Of a DNA stretch of 64,000 nucleotides, positions 1 through 8,477 are shown in pieces. Location: assembly GCA_030152565.1 (NCBI GenBank), contig JASLJE010000004.1, positions 1 through 64,000 of the forward strand. The letters are read 5' to 3'. A model generated the notes under the pieces. It saw nothing but the letters and a program-made list of their open reading frames with translations. It had not been told where the DNA came from and made no database searches. Position 1 is the first letter of the stretch, and the number at the start of each line of letters is the position of its first letter. The position numbers were made by a program, and so were the translations under genes. The DNA comes from Peptoniphilaceae bacterium (GTDB lineage Bacteria > Bacillota > Clostridia > Tissierellales > Peptoniphilaceae).

Positions 1-186
1 ATCTTGTTATTTTTACTTTATGCCCTAGGCCACAGTATCATAGTTATTATAGCTGGAACCTTTGTAGGTTTTGTTACAAAATTGAATACTAGCTCTAGTT
101 ATGGTAAAATAGCTAAAGTGATTCAATTTATACTAGGACTATTAATTTTACTATTAGGAATATATATGATTTCTTTGGGAATCTAA
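1..186 (+). CDS. CcdA-like membrane protein, C-terminal end (5' truncated)
   Basis: The window opens inside this gene; the frame is open from base 1 to a stop at 184-186. The 61 visible residues hold two hydrophobic segments, with an Ala-Leu-Gly-His-Ser motif at the start of the first. This resembles the last two helices of the CcdA/DsbD transmembrane family, which moves reducing equivalents across the membrane to thioredoxin-like partners. The redox-active cysteines of the family would lie upstream of the window. A strong hairpin terminator follows at once, so this is the last gene of its operon. The family call rests on a short fragment. Confidence 0.6.
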   Translation: MLLFLLYALGHSIIVIIAGTFVGFVTKLNTSSSYGKIAKVIQFILGLLILLLGIYMISLGI

Positions 187-188
187 TG

Positions 189-236
189 AAAAAGTAACAA
201 ATCTGTAACAACTAGGTTACAGATTAGTTACTTTTT
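189..236 (+). terminator. Rho-independent terminator
   Basis: A long inverted repeat: arms at 189-209 and 216-236, with AAAAAGTAAC and AATCTGTAAC matched by GTTACAGATT and GTTACTTTTT. It ends in a T-run just after the CcdA-like stop codon. Confidence 0.85.
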
Positions 237-237
237 G

Positions 238-266
238 TTGACTTATACTCATTTTTCTCCTATGAT
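238..266 (+). promoter_or_regulatory. SigA-type promoter for the SH3-like secreted protein
   Basis: TTGACT (238-243), a 17-bp spacer and TATGAT (261-266). It lies directly downstream of the preceding terminator and about 25 bp before the start codon. Confidence 0.75.
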
Positions 267-290
267 TAAAAGGAAGTTCAGGAGGAGATA

Positions 291-1292
291 ATGAATAATA
301 AGTTATATAAGGGGCTTTTAGCAGTAACTACATCAGTGATGCTAATGACAGCACCAAAGACAATTAAGGCAGAAGGACAATACAAATTAAACAATAATGT
401 GAAATCATATGTGAGTGCATATGATGCTAAAAATAATAAAAACAAGGTTGGCCAATATAAAAAGGGCACCTACTATGTTTACAGAAGAAGCAATGGCATG
501 ATCAACATTAGCCAAAGCAAAAACCAACCAGGAGCTTGGATCAATCCTAATGAAAACAAGCAAGTAGTTGCTAAGAACAAGGTTAAACCTACTACAAATA
601 AGAATGTAAAGCCAAGTGCTAAAAAAGAAACAGTAGCAAATGTTAAAAAATATAATCTTAAGAAAAACTTAAGAGGATATACAAATGCCTATGATGCAAG
701 ACAAGGAAGAAATTCCAATACAACTTGTAAGGCTGGAAGCTATTTTATCTATAAAGAACACAATGGCATGTTAAATATAAGCAAGGTTAAGAATCAACCA
801 GGAGCTTGGATCAACCCAAGTGCCAAGGCAGTTACTAAAAATACTACAAGTAAAAATACAGTAGCTAAGTCAACCGGTAACTACAAGAAGGTATATACAC
901 TTCCAAATAATATGGGAAGATTCAAATCATATATGGGCTATAATGCTATAACCAATAGAAGAAGCCCACAATGGAGATTACAACAAAGCGCCTATACAGG
1001 AAACTATGGTGTTAGAATGGTTAACGGTAGATATATGGTTGCCATGGCCAATAAGTACGGAAATGTGGGAGACAGTGTAGACATTGTTTTATCTACAGGT
1101 AGGGTAGTACCTGCTATTATTGGTGATATTAAGGCTAGCAGCCAAGTGGATTACTACGGTAGACATGGCGATGGTTCTCTAGTGGAATTTATAGTAGATA
1201 TGGGTTCCCTACACAGGACAGCTAGAATATACGGGTCATTAAACCCTCTACAACCATTCAATGGTGCAGTAAAACAAGTAAAGGTTTTGTAG
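291..1292 (+). CDS. Secreted protein with two SH3-like repeats and a C-terminal barrel-like domain
   Basis: A 333-residue protein with an N-terminal signal peptide (cleavage probably after Ala28) and an AGGAGG-type site before ATG 291. Two copies of a ~55-residue module (about 30-86 and 120-176) share Ala-Tyr-Asp-Ala, Gly-x-Tyr, an aromatic Ile/Val-Tyr strand, Asn-Gly-Met-x-Asn-Ile-Ser and end in KNQPGAWINP. They look like bacterial SH3-type cell-wall binding repeats. Basic, low-complexity linkers join them to a C-terminal domain (about 200-333) rich in Gly and beta strands, with a GDIKA motif and a His-Gly-Asp-Gly-Ser stretch. It is possibly a double-psi-barrel-like wall-associated domain, which I cannot assign firmly. 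The same module occurs once in the deacetylase at 38227-39435. The gene is monocistronic. Inference: envelope-associated, function unknown. Confidence 0.7.
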   Translation: MNNKLYKGLLAVTTSVMLMTAPKTIKAEGQYKLNNNVKSYVSAYDAKNNKNKVGQYKKGTYYVYRRSNGMINISQSKNQPGAWINPNENKQVVAKNKVKPTTNKNVKPSAKKETVANVKKYNLKKNLRGYTNAYDARQGRNSNTTCKAGSYFIYKEHNGMLNISKVKNQPGAWINPSAKAVTKNTTSKNTVAKSTGNYKKVYTLPNNMGRFKSYMGYNAITNRRSPQWRLQQSAYTGNYGVRMVNGRYMVAMANKYGNVGDSVDIVLSTGRVVPAIIGDIKASSQVDYYGRHGDGSLVEFIVDMGSLHRTARIYGSLNPLQPFNGAVKQVKVL

Positions 1293-1293
1293 T

Positions 1294-1322
1294 TTGACTA
1301 TTAGCTATAAATACTCTATAAT
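1294..1322 (+). promoter_or_regulatory. SigA-type promoter for the mntP riboswitch transcript
   Basis: TTGACT (1294-1299), 17 bp, and a consensus TATAAT (1317-1322). The predicted start at about 1329-1331 coincides with the first base of the riboswitch P1 stem. Confidence 0.8.
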
Positions 1323-1330
1323 GTTATATA

Positions 1331-1421
1331 CTTTGTGAGGGAGTAGTTGGCAAATAAATTGTTATAATATCAACATACTGATTAAAATCTGGTATTATAT
1401 TAAATAACGAGACTCAAAAAG
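1331..1421 (+). promoter_or_regulatory. yybP-ykoY manganese riboswitch aptamer
   Basis: The leader carries the conserved yybP-ykoY elements in order: GGGAGTAG (1339-1346), ACATACTG (1373-1380) and CGAGAC (1408-1413). A P1 helix forms between 1331-1339 (CTTTGTGAG) and 1413-1421 (CTCAAAAAG), with one mismatch. The family senses Mn2+ and is often found before mntP. The 3' strand of P1 is also the 5' arm of a terminator, so Mn2+ binding should block termination and switch the efflux gene on. Confidence 0.85.
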
Positions 1422-1446
1422 AACTCAGGTTCTTTTTGGGTCTTTT
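1411..1446 (+). terminator. Riboswitch-controlled terminator
   Basis: Arms at 1411-1424 and 1429-1442 form a 14-bp stem (one G-T pair) with loop TCAG, followed by TTTT. The 5' arm overlaps aptamer P1 (1413-1421), so the two structures exclude each other. Confidence 0.85.
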
Positions 1447-1462
1447 AATTTGTGGAGGTCTT

Positions 1463-2023
1463 ATGGGAGTTATAGAACAAATTATTTTAGGTTTTGCCCT
1501 AGCCATGGATGCTTTTGCCGCATCCATATGTAAGGGCTTATCAGCGGGAGACGACAAGGCCAAGGAAGCCTTGGAGGCTGGAGTTTGGTTTGGGGGATTT
1601 CAGGCCCTAATGACCCTTTTGGGATATTTTTTAGGCTATACATTTAAAGAGAGAATTGAAAGGATAGATCACTGGATTGCCTTTATTCTTTTGGCCCTAA
1701 TAGGTCTTAATATGATCAAGGAAGCCATAGAAATCTCTAGGCAGGGGGATGCCTGTCCTGTCTTTAAGAAAAACATGTTTCCAATAGCAGTGGCTACTAG
1801 TATTGATGCCCTGGCTATAGGAATATCTATATCAGTTTTAAAGGTAAGCCCTTACTCACCAGTAGCCTTTATTGGTGTAATTACCTTTATCATGTCCTAT
1901 ATAGGGGTTAAGGCAGGAGGCCTAATAGGTCAAAATAAAAGACATGTGGCAGAGTTTGCCGGAGGTGTCATATTAATTCTTTTGGGAGTGAAAATTTTAA
2001 TAGAACACCTTTACCTAGCTTAA
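1463..2023 (+). CDS. mntP: Manganese efflux pump MntP
   Basis: A 186-residue polytopic membrane protein with six hydrophobic segments in two halves. Each half carries the family's acidic motif: DAFAAS near the N-terminus and DALAIGIS in the second half. MntP exports Mn2+ and protects against manganese excess. I start it at ATG 1463, which has GGAGG at 1453-1457. An in-frame TTG at 1436 lies inside the leader terminator and is rejected. The Mn2+ riboswitch leader makes the substrate assignment unusually firm. It is monocistronic, closed by its own terminator. Confidence 0.93.
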   Translation: MGVIEQIILGFALAMDAFAASICKGLSAGDDKAKEALEAGVWFGGFQALMTLLGYFLGYTFKERIERIDHWIAFILLALIGLNMIKEAIEISRQGDACPVFKKNMFPIAVATSIDALAIGISISVLKVSPYSPVAFIGVITFIMSYIGVKAGGLIGQNKRHVAEFAGGVILILLGVKILIEHLYLA

Positions 2024-2050
2024 GAAGTTACTAAGTAACTTCTTTTTTTG
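2023..2050 (+). terminator. Terminator of mntP
   Basis: AGAAGTTAC (2023-2031), loop TAA, GTAACTTCT (2035-2043), then a run of T. It overlaps the mntP stop codon. Confidence 0.85.
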
Positions 2051-2084
2051 TGAACTTTTTTGACATTTATAGAACGATTTTACC

Positions 2085-2113
2085 TTGAAAGCGATTTCCT
2101 GTCTTGATATAAT
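2085..2113 (+). promoter_or_regulatory. Promoter with embedded CcpA cre-like site
   Basis: TTGAAA (2085-2090), 17 bp, TATAAT (2108-2113), with an extended -10 TG at 2105-2106. Positions 2086-2099 read TGAAAGCGATTTCC, which matches the catabolite-response element consensus (WTGNNARCGNWWWCAW) except for the last C. A cre between -35 and -10 normally represses transcription when preferred sugar is plentiful. This is the promoter of the ABC operon that follows. Confidence 0.65.
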
Positions 2114-2139
2114 AAAAATATAATCATAGGGAGGGAAAC

Positions 2140-3180
2140 ATGAAAAATAAAAAACATTTGATCATTATGAGCTTATTACTAGTATTTGCCCTAGCTTTAA
2201 CAGGTTGTGGTTCTGGTGATAAGAACGGCGAAGAAGGCAAGGATAGCGGTAAGGTTGTCGTTTATTCACCTAATACAGAAGATATAATACAAACTATTAT
2301 TCCAATGTTTGAAAAAGAAACAGGAATCAAGGTAGAAATTATATCAGCTGGTACAGGCGAATTATTAAAGAGAATTGAATCCGAACAAGAAAATCCACAA
2401 GGAGACGTTTTATTCGGTGGTAGTAAGGCTACAGTAAGAGCTAAGAAAGACTTATTTGAAGAATATGTATCAGTAAATGACGAACATATGCTAGATGACC
2501 ATAAAAACGTAGATGGCTTCTTAACTCCTTTCACAGCTGATGGATCTTGTATCCTAGTAAATAAGGACTTAATCGGAGACATAAAAATAGAAGGCTATGA
2601 AGACCTATTAAATCCTGAATTAAAGGGTAAGATAGCTTCAGCAGACGCTAGTAACTCATCTTCAGCTTTTGCCCAATTAACTAACCAATTGATGGCAATG
2701 GGTGGCGACTATGAAAGCCAAGAAGGATGGGACTATGTTGAAAAGTTATTAGAAAACCTAGATGGTAAAATATTAAACTCATCTTCAGCAGTTCACAAGG
2801 GAGTAGCTGATGGGGAATATGTAGTTGGTTTAACTTATGAAGATCCATCTGCAGCCTATGTAAGAGATGGAGCAAATGTAGAAATAGTTTATCCTAAGGA
2901 AGGTGCTGTTTATCTAGATGCTGGAGTAGCAGTTATTAAAGATGCTAAGAATATGGAAAACGCTAAGAAATTCGTAGATTTCTGTATATCACAAGAAGCA
3001 CAAGATGCCTTTGGTTCACAACTTACCAATAGACCATTAAGAGATGGAGCTAAGGTTGGGGACTATATGACACCATTTGAAGATATAAATGTTATCAAGG
3101 AAGATGAAGAGTATATCAAGGAACACAAGGATGAATTAATCAAAAACTTTACAGACTTAGTTGTTAAGACTGGAAAATAA
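2140..3180 (+). CDS. ABC transporter substrate-binding lipoprotein, AfuA/FbpA-like
   Basis: A 346-residue lipoprotein with signal peptide and lipobox LTGC (lipidated Cys23). The mature part is a type II periplasmic-binding-protein fold of the family usually annotated Fe(III)-binding: VVYSPN start, YPKEG segment near the C-terminus, KFVDF tail. True ferric binders carry a neighbouring Tyr-Tyr pair in the second lobe. Here the matching stretch reads GLTYEDPSAAY with no Tyr pair, closer to AfuA-type sugar-phosphate or phosphonate binders. The ATPase and fused permease follow, then a two-component system and PFK. Substrate is therefore uncertain; an organophosphate such as a hexose phosphate is my preferred inference. 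Confidence 0.8.
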   Translation: MKNKKHLIIMSLLLVFALALTGCGSGDKNGEEGKDSGKVVVYSPNTEDIIQTIIPMFEKETGIKVEIISAGTGELLKRIESEQENPQGDVLFGGSKATVRAKKDLFEEYVSVNDEHMLDDHKNVDGFLTPFTADGSCILVNKDLIGDIKIEGYEDLLNPELKGKIASADASNSSSAFAQLTNQLMAMGGDYESQEGWDYVEKLLENLDGKILNSSSAVHKGVADGEYVVGLTYEDPSAAYVRDGANVEIVYPKEGAVYLDAGVAVIKDAKNMENAKKFVDFCISQEAQDAFGSQLTNRPLRDGAKVGDYMTPFEDINVIKEDEEYIKEHKDELIKNFTDLVVKTGK

Positions 3181-3190
3181 AAAATAAGTT

Positions 3191-3215
3191 AAAGTCACTA
3201 TTTGATAGTGACTTT
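3191..3215 (+). terminator. Intercistronic hairpin between binding protein and ATPase genes
   Basis: A perfect 11-bp stem (3191-3201 with 3205-3215, loop TTG) ends in TTT and AT-rich DNA. It is probably a partial terminator or an mRNA-stabilising hairpin that gives more binding protein than ATPase and permease, as is common in binding-protein operons. Confidence 0.6.
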
Positions 3216-3235
3216 AATATATTATAGGAGTAAAT

Positions 3236-4333
3236 ATGAGCGTTAATATTACATGTGAAAATTTAGTAAAAAAATACGGAGAAAAAGTAATTATACCAGA
3301 CCTATCAGTAGATATAGAAAGGGGAGAGTTCTTTACCCTACTTGGACCATCAGGCTGTGGTAAGACTACCCTACTTAGGATGATAGCTGGTTTTAATAGT
3401 ATAGAAGGTGGAACTATTAAGTTTGAAGACCAGGTTATAAACAGGGTTGCTCCCAAGGATAGAAATATTGGGATGGTATTTCAAAACTATGCCATATTTC
3501 CCAATATGACAGCCTATAAAAACGTGGCCTTTGGTTTGGAAAATAGAAAACTGGCAAAAAGTGAAATTGAAAAAAAGGTAAACCACATGCTAGATGTGGT
3601 TCAAATATCAGACCTTAAAGACTCTCTACCTGAAAACATGTCAGGTGGTCAGCAACAAAGAATAGCCTTGGCCAGGGCAATTGTTATAGAACCAAATGTC
3701 TTACTGATGGATGAGCCCTTATCAAATTTGGATGCCAAGTTGAGAATAGAGATGAGAAATGCTATTAAGTCTATCCAAAGAGATATTGGTATAACTACAG
3801 TTTATGTAACCCACGACCAGGAAGAGGCCATGGCCGTTTCAGATAGAATAGCAGTAATGAACAAGGGAATTATCCAACATGTGGGAACACCACAAAATAT
3901 TTACCATAGACCTGCCAATGTTTTTGTTGCCTCCTTTATAGGAAGAACCAACTTTGTAGATGGTAAGATCCTTGGTGGCTCTGCTAAAAAACTTGTTTTT
4001 GAAGATGGCTATGAGTTAAAAATAGACAATCTAACAGACTATAGCGATAGGGATGTTATAGTATCCATTAGACCAGAGGAATTTATCTTGAGAACAGACA
4101 AGGATGGTATTAAGGGAGAAATTATTGATAGCCAGTTCTTAGGTATCAATACCCACTATATGGTTAAACTTGCTTCAGGTAAGGTTGTTGAAATTATTCA
4201 AGAGTCTAAGATAGAGGAACTTTTAAGAATAGGAACAGAAATATCCTTGGAAGTTAAGGCTGAAAAAATAAATATATTTGACGCCAAGACAGAAAAAAGT
4301 ATAACAGAGGGAGTTGTTAACGATGTTGAATAA
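3236..4333 (+). CDS. ABC transporter ATP-binding protein (FbpC/PotA type)
   Basis: A 365-residue ATPase with Walker A GPSGCGKTT, signature SGGQQQ, Walker B LLMDEP, the D-loop SNLD and the switch His in VTHDQEEA. A C-terminal regulatory TOBE-like region follows (about 240-365), as in the MalK/PotA/FbpC group. It powers the importer formed with the preceding lipoprotein and the following permease. The start ATG 3236 has AGGAG upstream. Its end overlaps the permease start by 11 nt, indicating coupled translation. Confidence 0.9.
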   Translation: MSVNITCENLVKKYGEKVIIPDLSVDIERGEFFTLLGPSGCGKTTLLRMIAGFNSIEGGTIKFEDQVINRVAPKDRNIGMVFQNYAIFPNMTAYKNVAFGLENRKLAKSEIEKKVNHMLDVVQISDLKDSLPENMSGGQQQRIALARAIVIEPNVLLMDEPLSNLDAKLRIEMRNAIKSIQRDIGITTVYVTHDQEEAMAVSDRIAVMNKGIIQHVGTPQNIYHRPANVFVASFIGRTNFVDGKILGGSAKKLVFEDGYELKIDNLTDYSDRDVIVSIRPEEFILRTDKDGIKGEIIDSQFLGINTHYMVKLASGKVVEIIQESKIEELLRIGTEISLEVKAEKINIFDAKTEKSITEGVVNDVE

Positions 4334-5969
4334 TAAGAAAAAAGATATATGGACAATACTGACAGGATTAGTATTTTTAACCTATATACTATTTCTAGTA
4401 TTTCCTTTATTCAGTCTGTTAAAGTCTTCCTTCCAGCCGGATGGACAAACTTTTTCACTAGACTACTTTAAGACCTTCTTTACTGAACCCTACTACTATA
4501 GTACCTTATTTAACAGTTTGAAGGTTACCTTTGCAGTTACTCTTTTAACTGTAGTTATAGCCTTTCCTTTGGCCTATATAATGACTACTTTTAAAATAAA
4601 GGGATCAGTAGGAGTACAAATCTTAATCCTAATATCATCAATGAGTCCACCATTTATCGGAGCTTATTCATGGATTTTACTATTCGGTAGATCAGGAGTT
4701 GTAACTAAATTCTTTAGATCTATGGGACTACCAGGTATTGATATATATGGATTTAAGGGGATTTTAATAGTCTTGACCCTACAGTTGGTACCTCTTATCT
4801 ATATGTACTTGATGGGGGCTTTAAAAAACATAGACCAATCTCTTTTAGAGGCATCAGAAAACTTGGGTATAACAGGCATGAGAAGAATCTTTAAGGTTAT
4901 TATACCTTTAGTGCTTCCTACCATGTTGGCAGGATCCCTACTAGTATTTATGAGGGCCTTGGCGGACTTTGGTACCCCTATGTTAATAGGAGAGGGATAT
5001 CAAACTATCCCAGTTATAGTCTATAACCAGTTTATAGGTGAAATGGGTGGAGACTCAGGCTTTGCAGCAGCCATATCCGTTATTATTATAGTTTTTGCTG
5101 TAGCCATATTTTTAATACAAAAGACTATATCAGAGAGAAAATCTTTTTCCATGTCAGCTTTAAATCCTATGCAAAAAAAGGATCACACTAAGGGACAAAG
5201 TATTTTAGCCCATATATTTGTTTATTTATATATAGCTATCTCAGTACTTCCTTTACTTTATGTGGTTTACACATCATTTTTAAAGACAAGTGGAAAAATC
5301 TTTGTCAAGGGCTATTCTCTTGACAGTTATAGAAAGGCCTTTAGTAGGCTGGGAAGTTCAATTACTACAACCTTCACTCTTGCATTAATATCACTGGCTA
5401 TTATACTTATAATAGGAGTCATAGTAGCATATGTGACTGTAAAGAGAAAAAATAAGGTTACAGAGGCCTTGGATATACTATCCATGTTGCCATATATAGC
5501 CCCAGGATCAGTTATGGGTATAGCCCTTCTTATAGCCTTTAGTAAGAAGCCATTAATCTTAAGTGGTACAGCTATTATTATGATAGTTGCCTATGTTATA
5601 AGAAGAAGTCCCTTTACGATTAGATCATCGGCGGCAACTCTCTATCAGATAAGCCCAAGTATTGAAGAGGCTGCAGAGAGTTTAGGAGCATCAAGTGGTA
5701 AGACCTTCTGGAAGATTATTCTTCCTATGATGAAGTCAGGAATTATCTCAGGAGCAATCCTTAGTTGGATTAATATAATAAGTGAACTTAGTACATCAGT
5801 TCTTCTTCACACAGCTAGTACCAAGACAATGACAGTTGGTATCTATACTGAGGTTTTAAGAGGAAACTATGGAACAGCGGCAGCTCTTGCGACTATCCTA
5901 ATGTTACTTACAACAATATCCTTATTTATTTTCTTCAAGGTTACAGGTAAAAAAGAAATTACTATGTAA
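4323..5969 (+). CDS. ABC transporter permease, FbpB-type fused dimer
   Basis: A 548-residue permease with about 12 transmembrane segments in two homologous halves. Each half has a binding-protein-dependent transport EAA loop: EASENLGITG in the first and EAAESLGASSG in the second. Such double permeases serve Fe(III), phosphonate and sugar-phosphate importers and need no partner. I start at ATG 4323, with a GAGGGAG site about 8 nt upstream; a TTG at 4314 would also be in frame. It completes a three-gene ABC importer with 2140-4333. Confidence 0.88.
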   Translation: MLNNKKKDIWTILTGLVFLTYILFLVFPLFSLLKSSFQPDGQTFSLDYFKTFFTEPYYYSTLFNSLKVTFAVTLLTVVIAFPLAYIMTTFKIKGSVGVQILILISSMSPPFIGAYSWILLFGRSGVVTKFFRSMGLPGIDIYGFKGILIVLTLQLVPLIYMYLMGALKNIDQSLLEASENLGITGMRRIFKVIIPLVLPTMLAGSLLVFMRALADFGTPMLIGEGYQTIPVIVYNQFIGEMGGDSGFAAAISVIIIVFAVAIFLIQKTISERKSFSMSALNPMQKKDHTKGQSILAHIFVYLYIAISVLPLLYVVYTSFLKTSGKIFVKGYSLDSYRKAFSRLGSSITTTFTLALISLAIILIIGVIVAYVTVKRKNKVTEALDILSMLPYIAPGSVMGIALLIAFSKKPLILSGTAIIMIVAYVIRRSPFTIRSSAATLYQISPSIEEAAESLGASSGKTFWKIILPMMKSGIISGAILSWINIISELSTSVLLHTASTKTMTVGIYTEVLRGNYGTAAALATILMLLTTISLFIFFKVTGKKEITM

Positions 5970-5990
5970 ATACTTAAATAGGGAGAGGGA

Positions 5991-7640
5991 ATGGACATGA
6001 AAAAAAATAAGAGTTATAAGGATTACACCAAAAAACTATTTATTGATTATTCATCCATTCCCATTTTTTTATTATTTATTGTTCTACTATTTTCTTCAAT
6101 TTTTATAATCAGATCTCAAGAATACGTTAAGGCCAAGGATTCATCTAAAATCCTAAGCCAGATTTACTCAGAAGAATTGGGTAAGTTTGAAAAACAAATG
6201 GCCTATATATCAAGAAAAGAAAACTTAATCAAGGCTAAGAACAAGGCCAATTTAGAAGATATCTACTTTGACTTTTATAAATACAATACCCATAATAAAA
6301 TGAAGGCCAATCTCTATGTTTACAAGGGAGAAGACTGTTTGGTAAATACGGGAGATGGAGTTATTAAAAACTATATAGTTTTGGAAGAAGACCAGTTAAA
6401 TGAAGATATTAAAATCCAAATCCTAAAAAATAGAAAACCCTATGATAAGACCAATATTCGCTTTATCAAGGAAGAGGGAAATATAAGCTTTATTTTTGAG
6501 TGGGAGGATACTGAAATCTACAAGCTTTTAAACAGCCACCCATCAACTATAAATACCTTAATCGGAGGCTATAATGAAGTGATAGCATCCAATAATAAGG
6601 TGGTTATAGGCAAGGTTAATAAGTTTATTGACGGATTTGATAACGCTAGCATTTATAGGTTGGACGATAAGGCCTACTACTATTCTAAAATAAATATAGA
6701 AGACAGTATTTTTACCATTGTAAGCCTGTCTGAAAAATCAAACCTAGATAAGTTGTTTTCCTATTATATATTATTTTTAGCCATTCTAGGCATCCTACTT
6801 TATATTTTAGAAAACATTATAGCAGGTAAGGTGGCAGAGGAGAACACCAAGGCTATTAATATTTTAAATGATTATATGGAAGATATTAAAAAGGGAATTA
6901 TTACTGAGCACAATATAGAAGAGGATGTCTATGAAGAGTTTAATAACCTTTTGACCAGCTACAATGAAATGGTTATATCCTTAAATGACCTGATAGAAAA
7001 AAATAAGGATATGGCTTTATTAAATAAGGAATCAGAGTTAAGGTTCTTAGAGCAACAATTTAATCCTCATTTTATCTTTAATGTTTTGGAAAATATAAAA
7101 TACACCATCAGTATAGATCCAGACGAGGCCAAGAGGATGCTGGTTAACCTATCAAAAATCCTAAGATATTCTATAAGAAACCAAGGGGAATTTTACCCTA
7201 TAGAAGAGGACATTGTCTATATTAAGGCCTACCTGGAACTACAAAAGCAAAGGTATAAGGACAGGTTAAACTATGAGATAGAAATTAGTGACAATCTGGA
7301 AAATATCTATATACCAAAACTTCTTATCCAGCCCTTAATAGAAAATGCCATAAACTACACCTACAAGTATATGGAAGAGTTGGAGATAAGAATAAAGATT
7401 GTAAACTTCAACCAGGAGTCTATTTTAATTATAGTAGAGGACGATGGAATAGGTATAGAGGCCGATAGGCTAAAGGAAATAAATACCAACTTTGAAAGAA
7501 GTAAAAATAAGATGGGTATAGGTCTATATAATATTAATAAAAGGTTAAAATTAATTTACAATGATAACTACACTTTAAATATATATTCAAAGTATGAAGA
7601 GGGAACTTTGGTAGAGATAATTATTCCTAAGGAGATTTAG
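5991..7640 (+). CDS. Sensor histidine kinase, YesM/LytS type
   Basis: A 549-residue kinase with one transmembrane helix at about 22-41, an extracellular sensor region to about 255, a second helix at about 256-276, a HAMP-like linker and a His_kinase domain (EQQFNPHFIFN, phospho-acceptor His360). The ATPase domain has the N-box IENAIN (Asn452) and DDGIGI (484-489). YesM-type kinases typically respond to carbohydrates and act with an AraC-type regulator, which is the next gene (adjacent, no gap). ATG 5997 is an alternative start with better ribosome-site spacing. Inference: it senses the substrate of the upstream ABC importer. Confidence 0.88.
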   Translation: MDMKKNKSYKDYTKKLFIDYSSIPIFLLFIVLLFSSIFIIRSQEYVKAKDSSKILSQIYSEELGKFEKQMAYISRKENLIKAKNKANLEDIYFDFYKYNTHNKMKANLYVYKGEDCLVNTGDGVIKNYIVLEEDQLNEDIKIQILKNRKPYDKTNIRFIKEEGNISFIFEWEDTEIYKLLNSHPSTINTLIGGYNEVIASNNKVVIGKVNKFIDGFDNASIYRLDDKAYYYSKINIEDSIFTIVSLSEKSNLDKLFSYYILFLAILGILLYILENIIAGKVAEENTKAINILNDYMEDIKKGIITEHNIEEDVYEEFNNLLTSYNEMVISLNDLIEKNKDMALLNKESELRFLEQQFNPHFIFNVLENIKYTISIDPDEAKRMLVNLSKILRYSIRNQGEFYPIEEDIVYIKAYLELQKQRYKDRLNYEIEISDNLENIYIPKLLIQPLIENAINYTYKYMEELEIRIKIVNFNQESILIIVEDDGIGIEADRLKEINTNFERSKNKMGIGLYNINKRLKLIYNDNYTLNIYSKYEEGTLVEIIIPKEI

Positions 7641-8417
7641 ATGTATAATATTTTAATTGTTGAAGATGAAGAAATAATTAGAAAGGGCCTGTCCTATAGT
7701 TTGGACTGGGTCGAGTATGGTTTTAATATTATAGCTGAGGCAGCCAATGGTAGGCAGGCCTTAGACTTAGTTAAAAAGTATGAGCCAGAATTAATCCTTT
7801 TAGACATTAATATGCCTATAATGAATGGTTTTGAACTTTTGGAAGAAATATATGGGACCTATGATTTTGAGGTCATCATTTTAACAGGCTATAGTGAATT
7901 TGACTATGCAAAAAAATCTATCCAGTATGGAGTTTCTGATTACTTACTTAAACCTATAGATGACGATGAACTAGTCAAGGCCATAGAGAGGGTAAAAAAG
8001 AAGTTGGATGAAAAAAGTAAGATCAACCTGCTTTTGGAAAACTTTGAAGAACAGGTGGATGTTTTTTCCAGCAAGGACTATGATAATAAGGATAATTATA
8101 AAAAAAGCACCAAGCTTATCATAAACTATATCAAGGAGAACTATGGGGAAAAGATAAATAATGATAGGCTAATTGAGGTAACTGACAAGGGCAAGACCTA
8201 CATTAATAATGAGTTTAAAAAAGATACAGGCAAGACCATAAATAATTTTGTAAATGAGTATAGGATCATCAAGGCCATAGAGCTTATGAAGGAGGGGACT
8301 ATTAAGGTCTCTAAAATCTATGAAAAGGTTGGCTTTAGTAACTATAGTTACTTTATAGAAGTCTTTAAAAAATATACTGGTTTAACACCAGTAGAATTTA
8401 ATGACAAGTATATATAG
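7641..8417 (+). CDS. Response regulator, receiver plus AraC-type DNA-binding domain
   Basis: A 258-residue YesN-like regulator. The receiver domain (1-120) has acidic residues in EDEE, phospho-acceptor Asp55 in LLDINMP, and the conserved Lys in LLKP. The C-terminal ~100 residues form an AraC-type double helix-turn-helix with the diagnostic GFSNYSYFIEVFKKYTGLTPVEF stretch (split here: GFSNYSYF, then FKKYTGLTP). It is shorter than the usual ~500-residue YesN because it lacks the long middle region. Cotranscribed with its kinase; it probably activates the upstream ABC operon. Confidence 0.9.
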   Translation: MYNILIVEDEEIIRKGLSYSLDWVEYGFNIIAEAANGRQALDLVKKYEPELILLDINMPIMNGFELLEEIYGTYDFEVIILTGYSEFDYAKKSIQYGVSDYLLKPIDDDELVKAIERVKKKLDEKSKINLLLENFEEQVDVFSSKDYDNKDNYKKSTKLIINYIKENYGEKINNDRLIEVTDKGKTYINNEFKKDTGKTINNFVNEYRIIKAIELMKEGTIKVSKIYEKVGFSNYSYFIEVFKKYTGLTPVEFNDKYI

Positions 8418-8477
8418 TTTAAAATATTGGCTATATGAGATATAATCATAAAGGATTAATTATGAAAGGGGATCTAT

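Noticed and set aside
1436..1462. TTG start extending mntP upstream
   Set aside because: It lies within the riboswitch terminator; ATG 1463 has a good ribosome site.
2140..5969. Firm annotation as an iron(III) importer
   Set aside because: The Tyr pair of ferric binders is absent and the promoter has a cre-like site, so substrate is left open.
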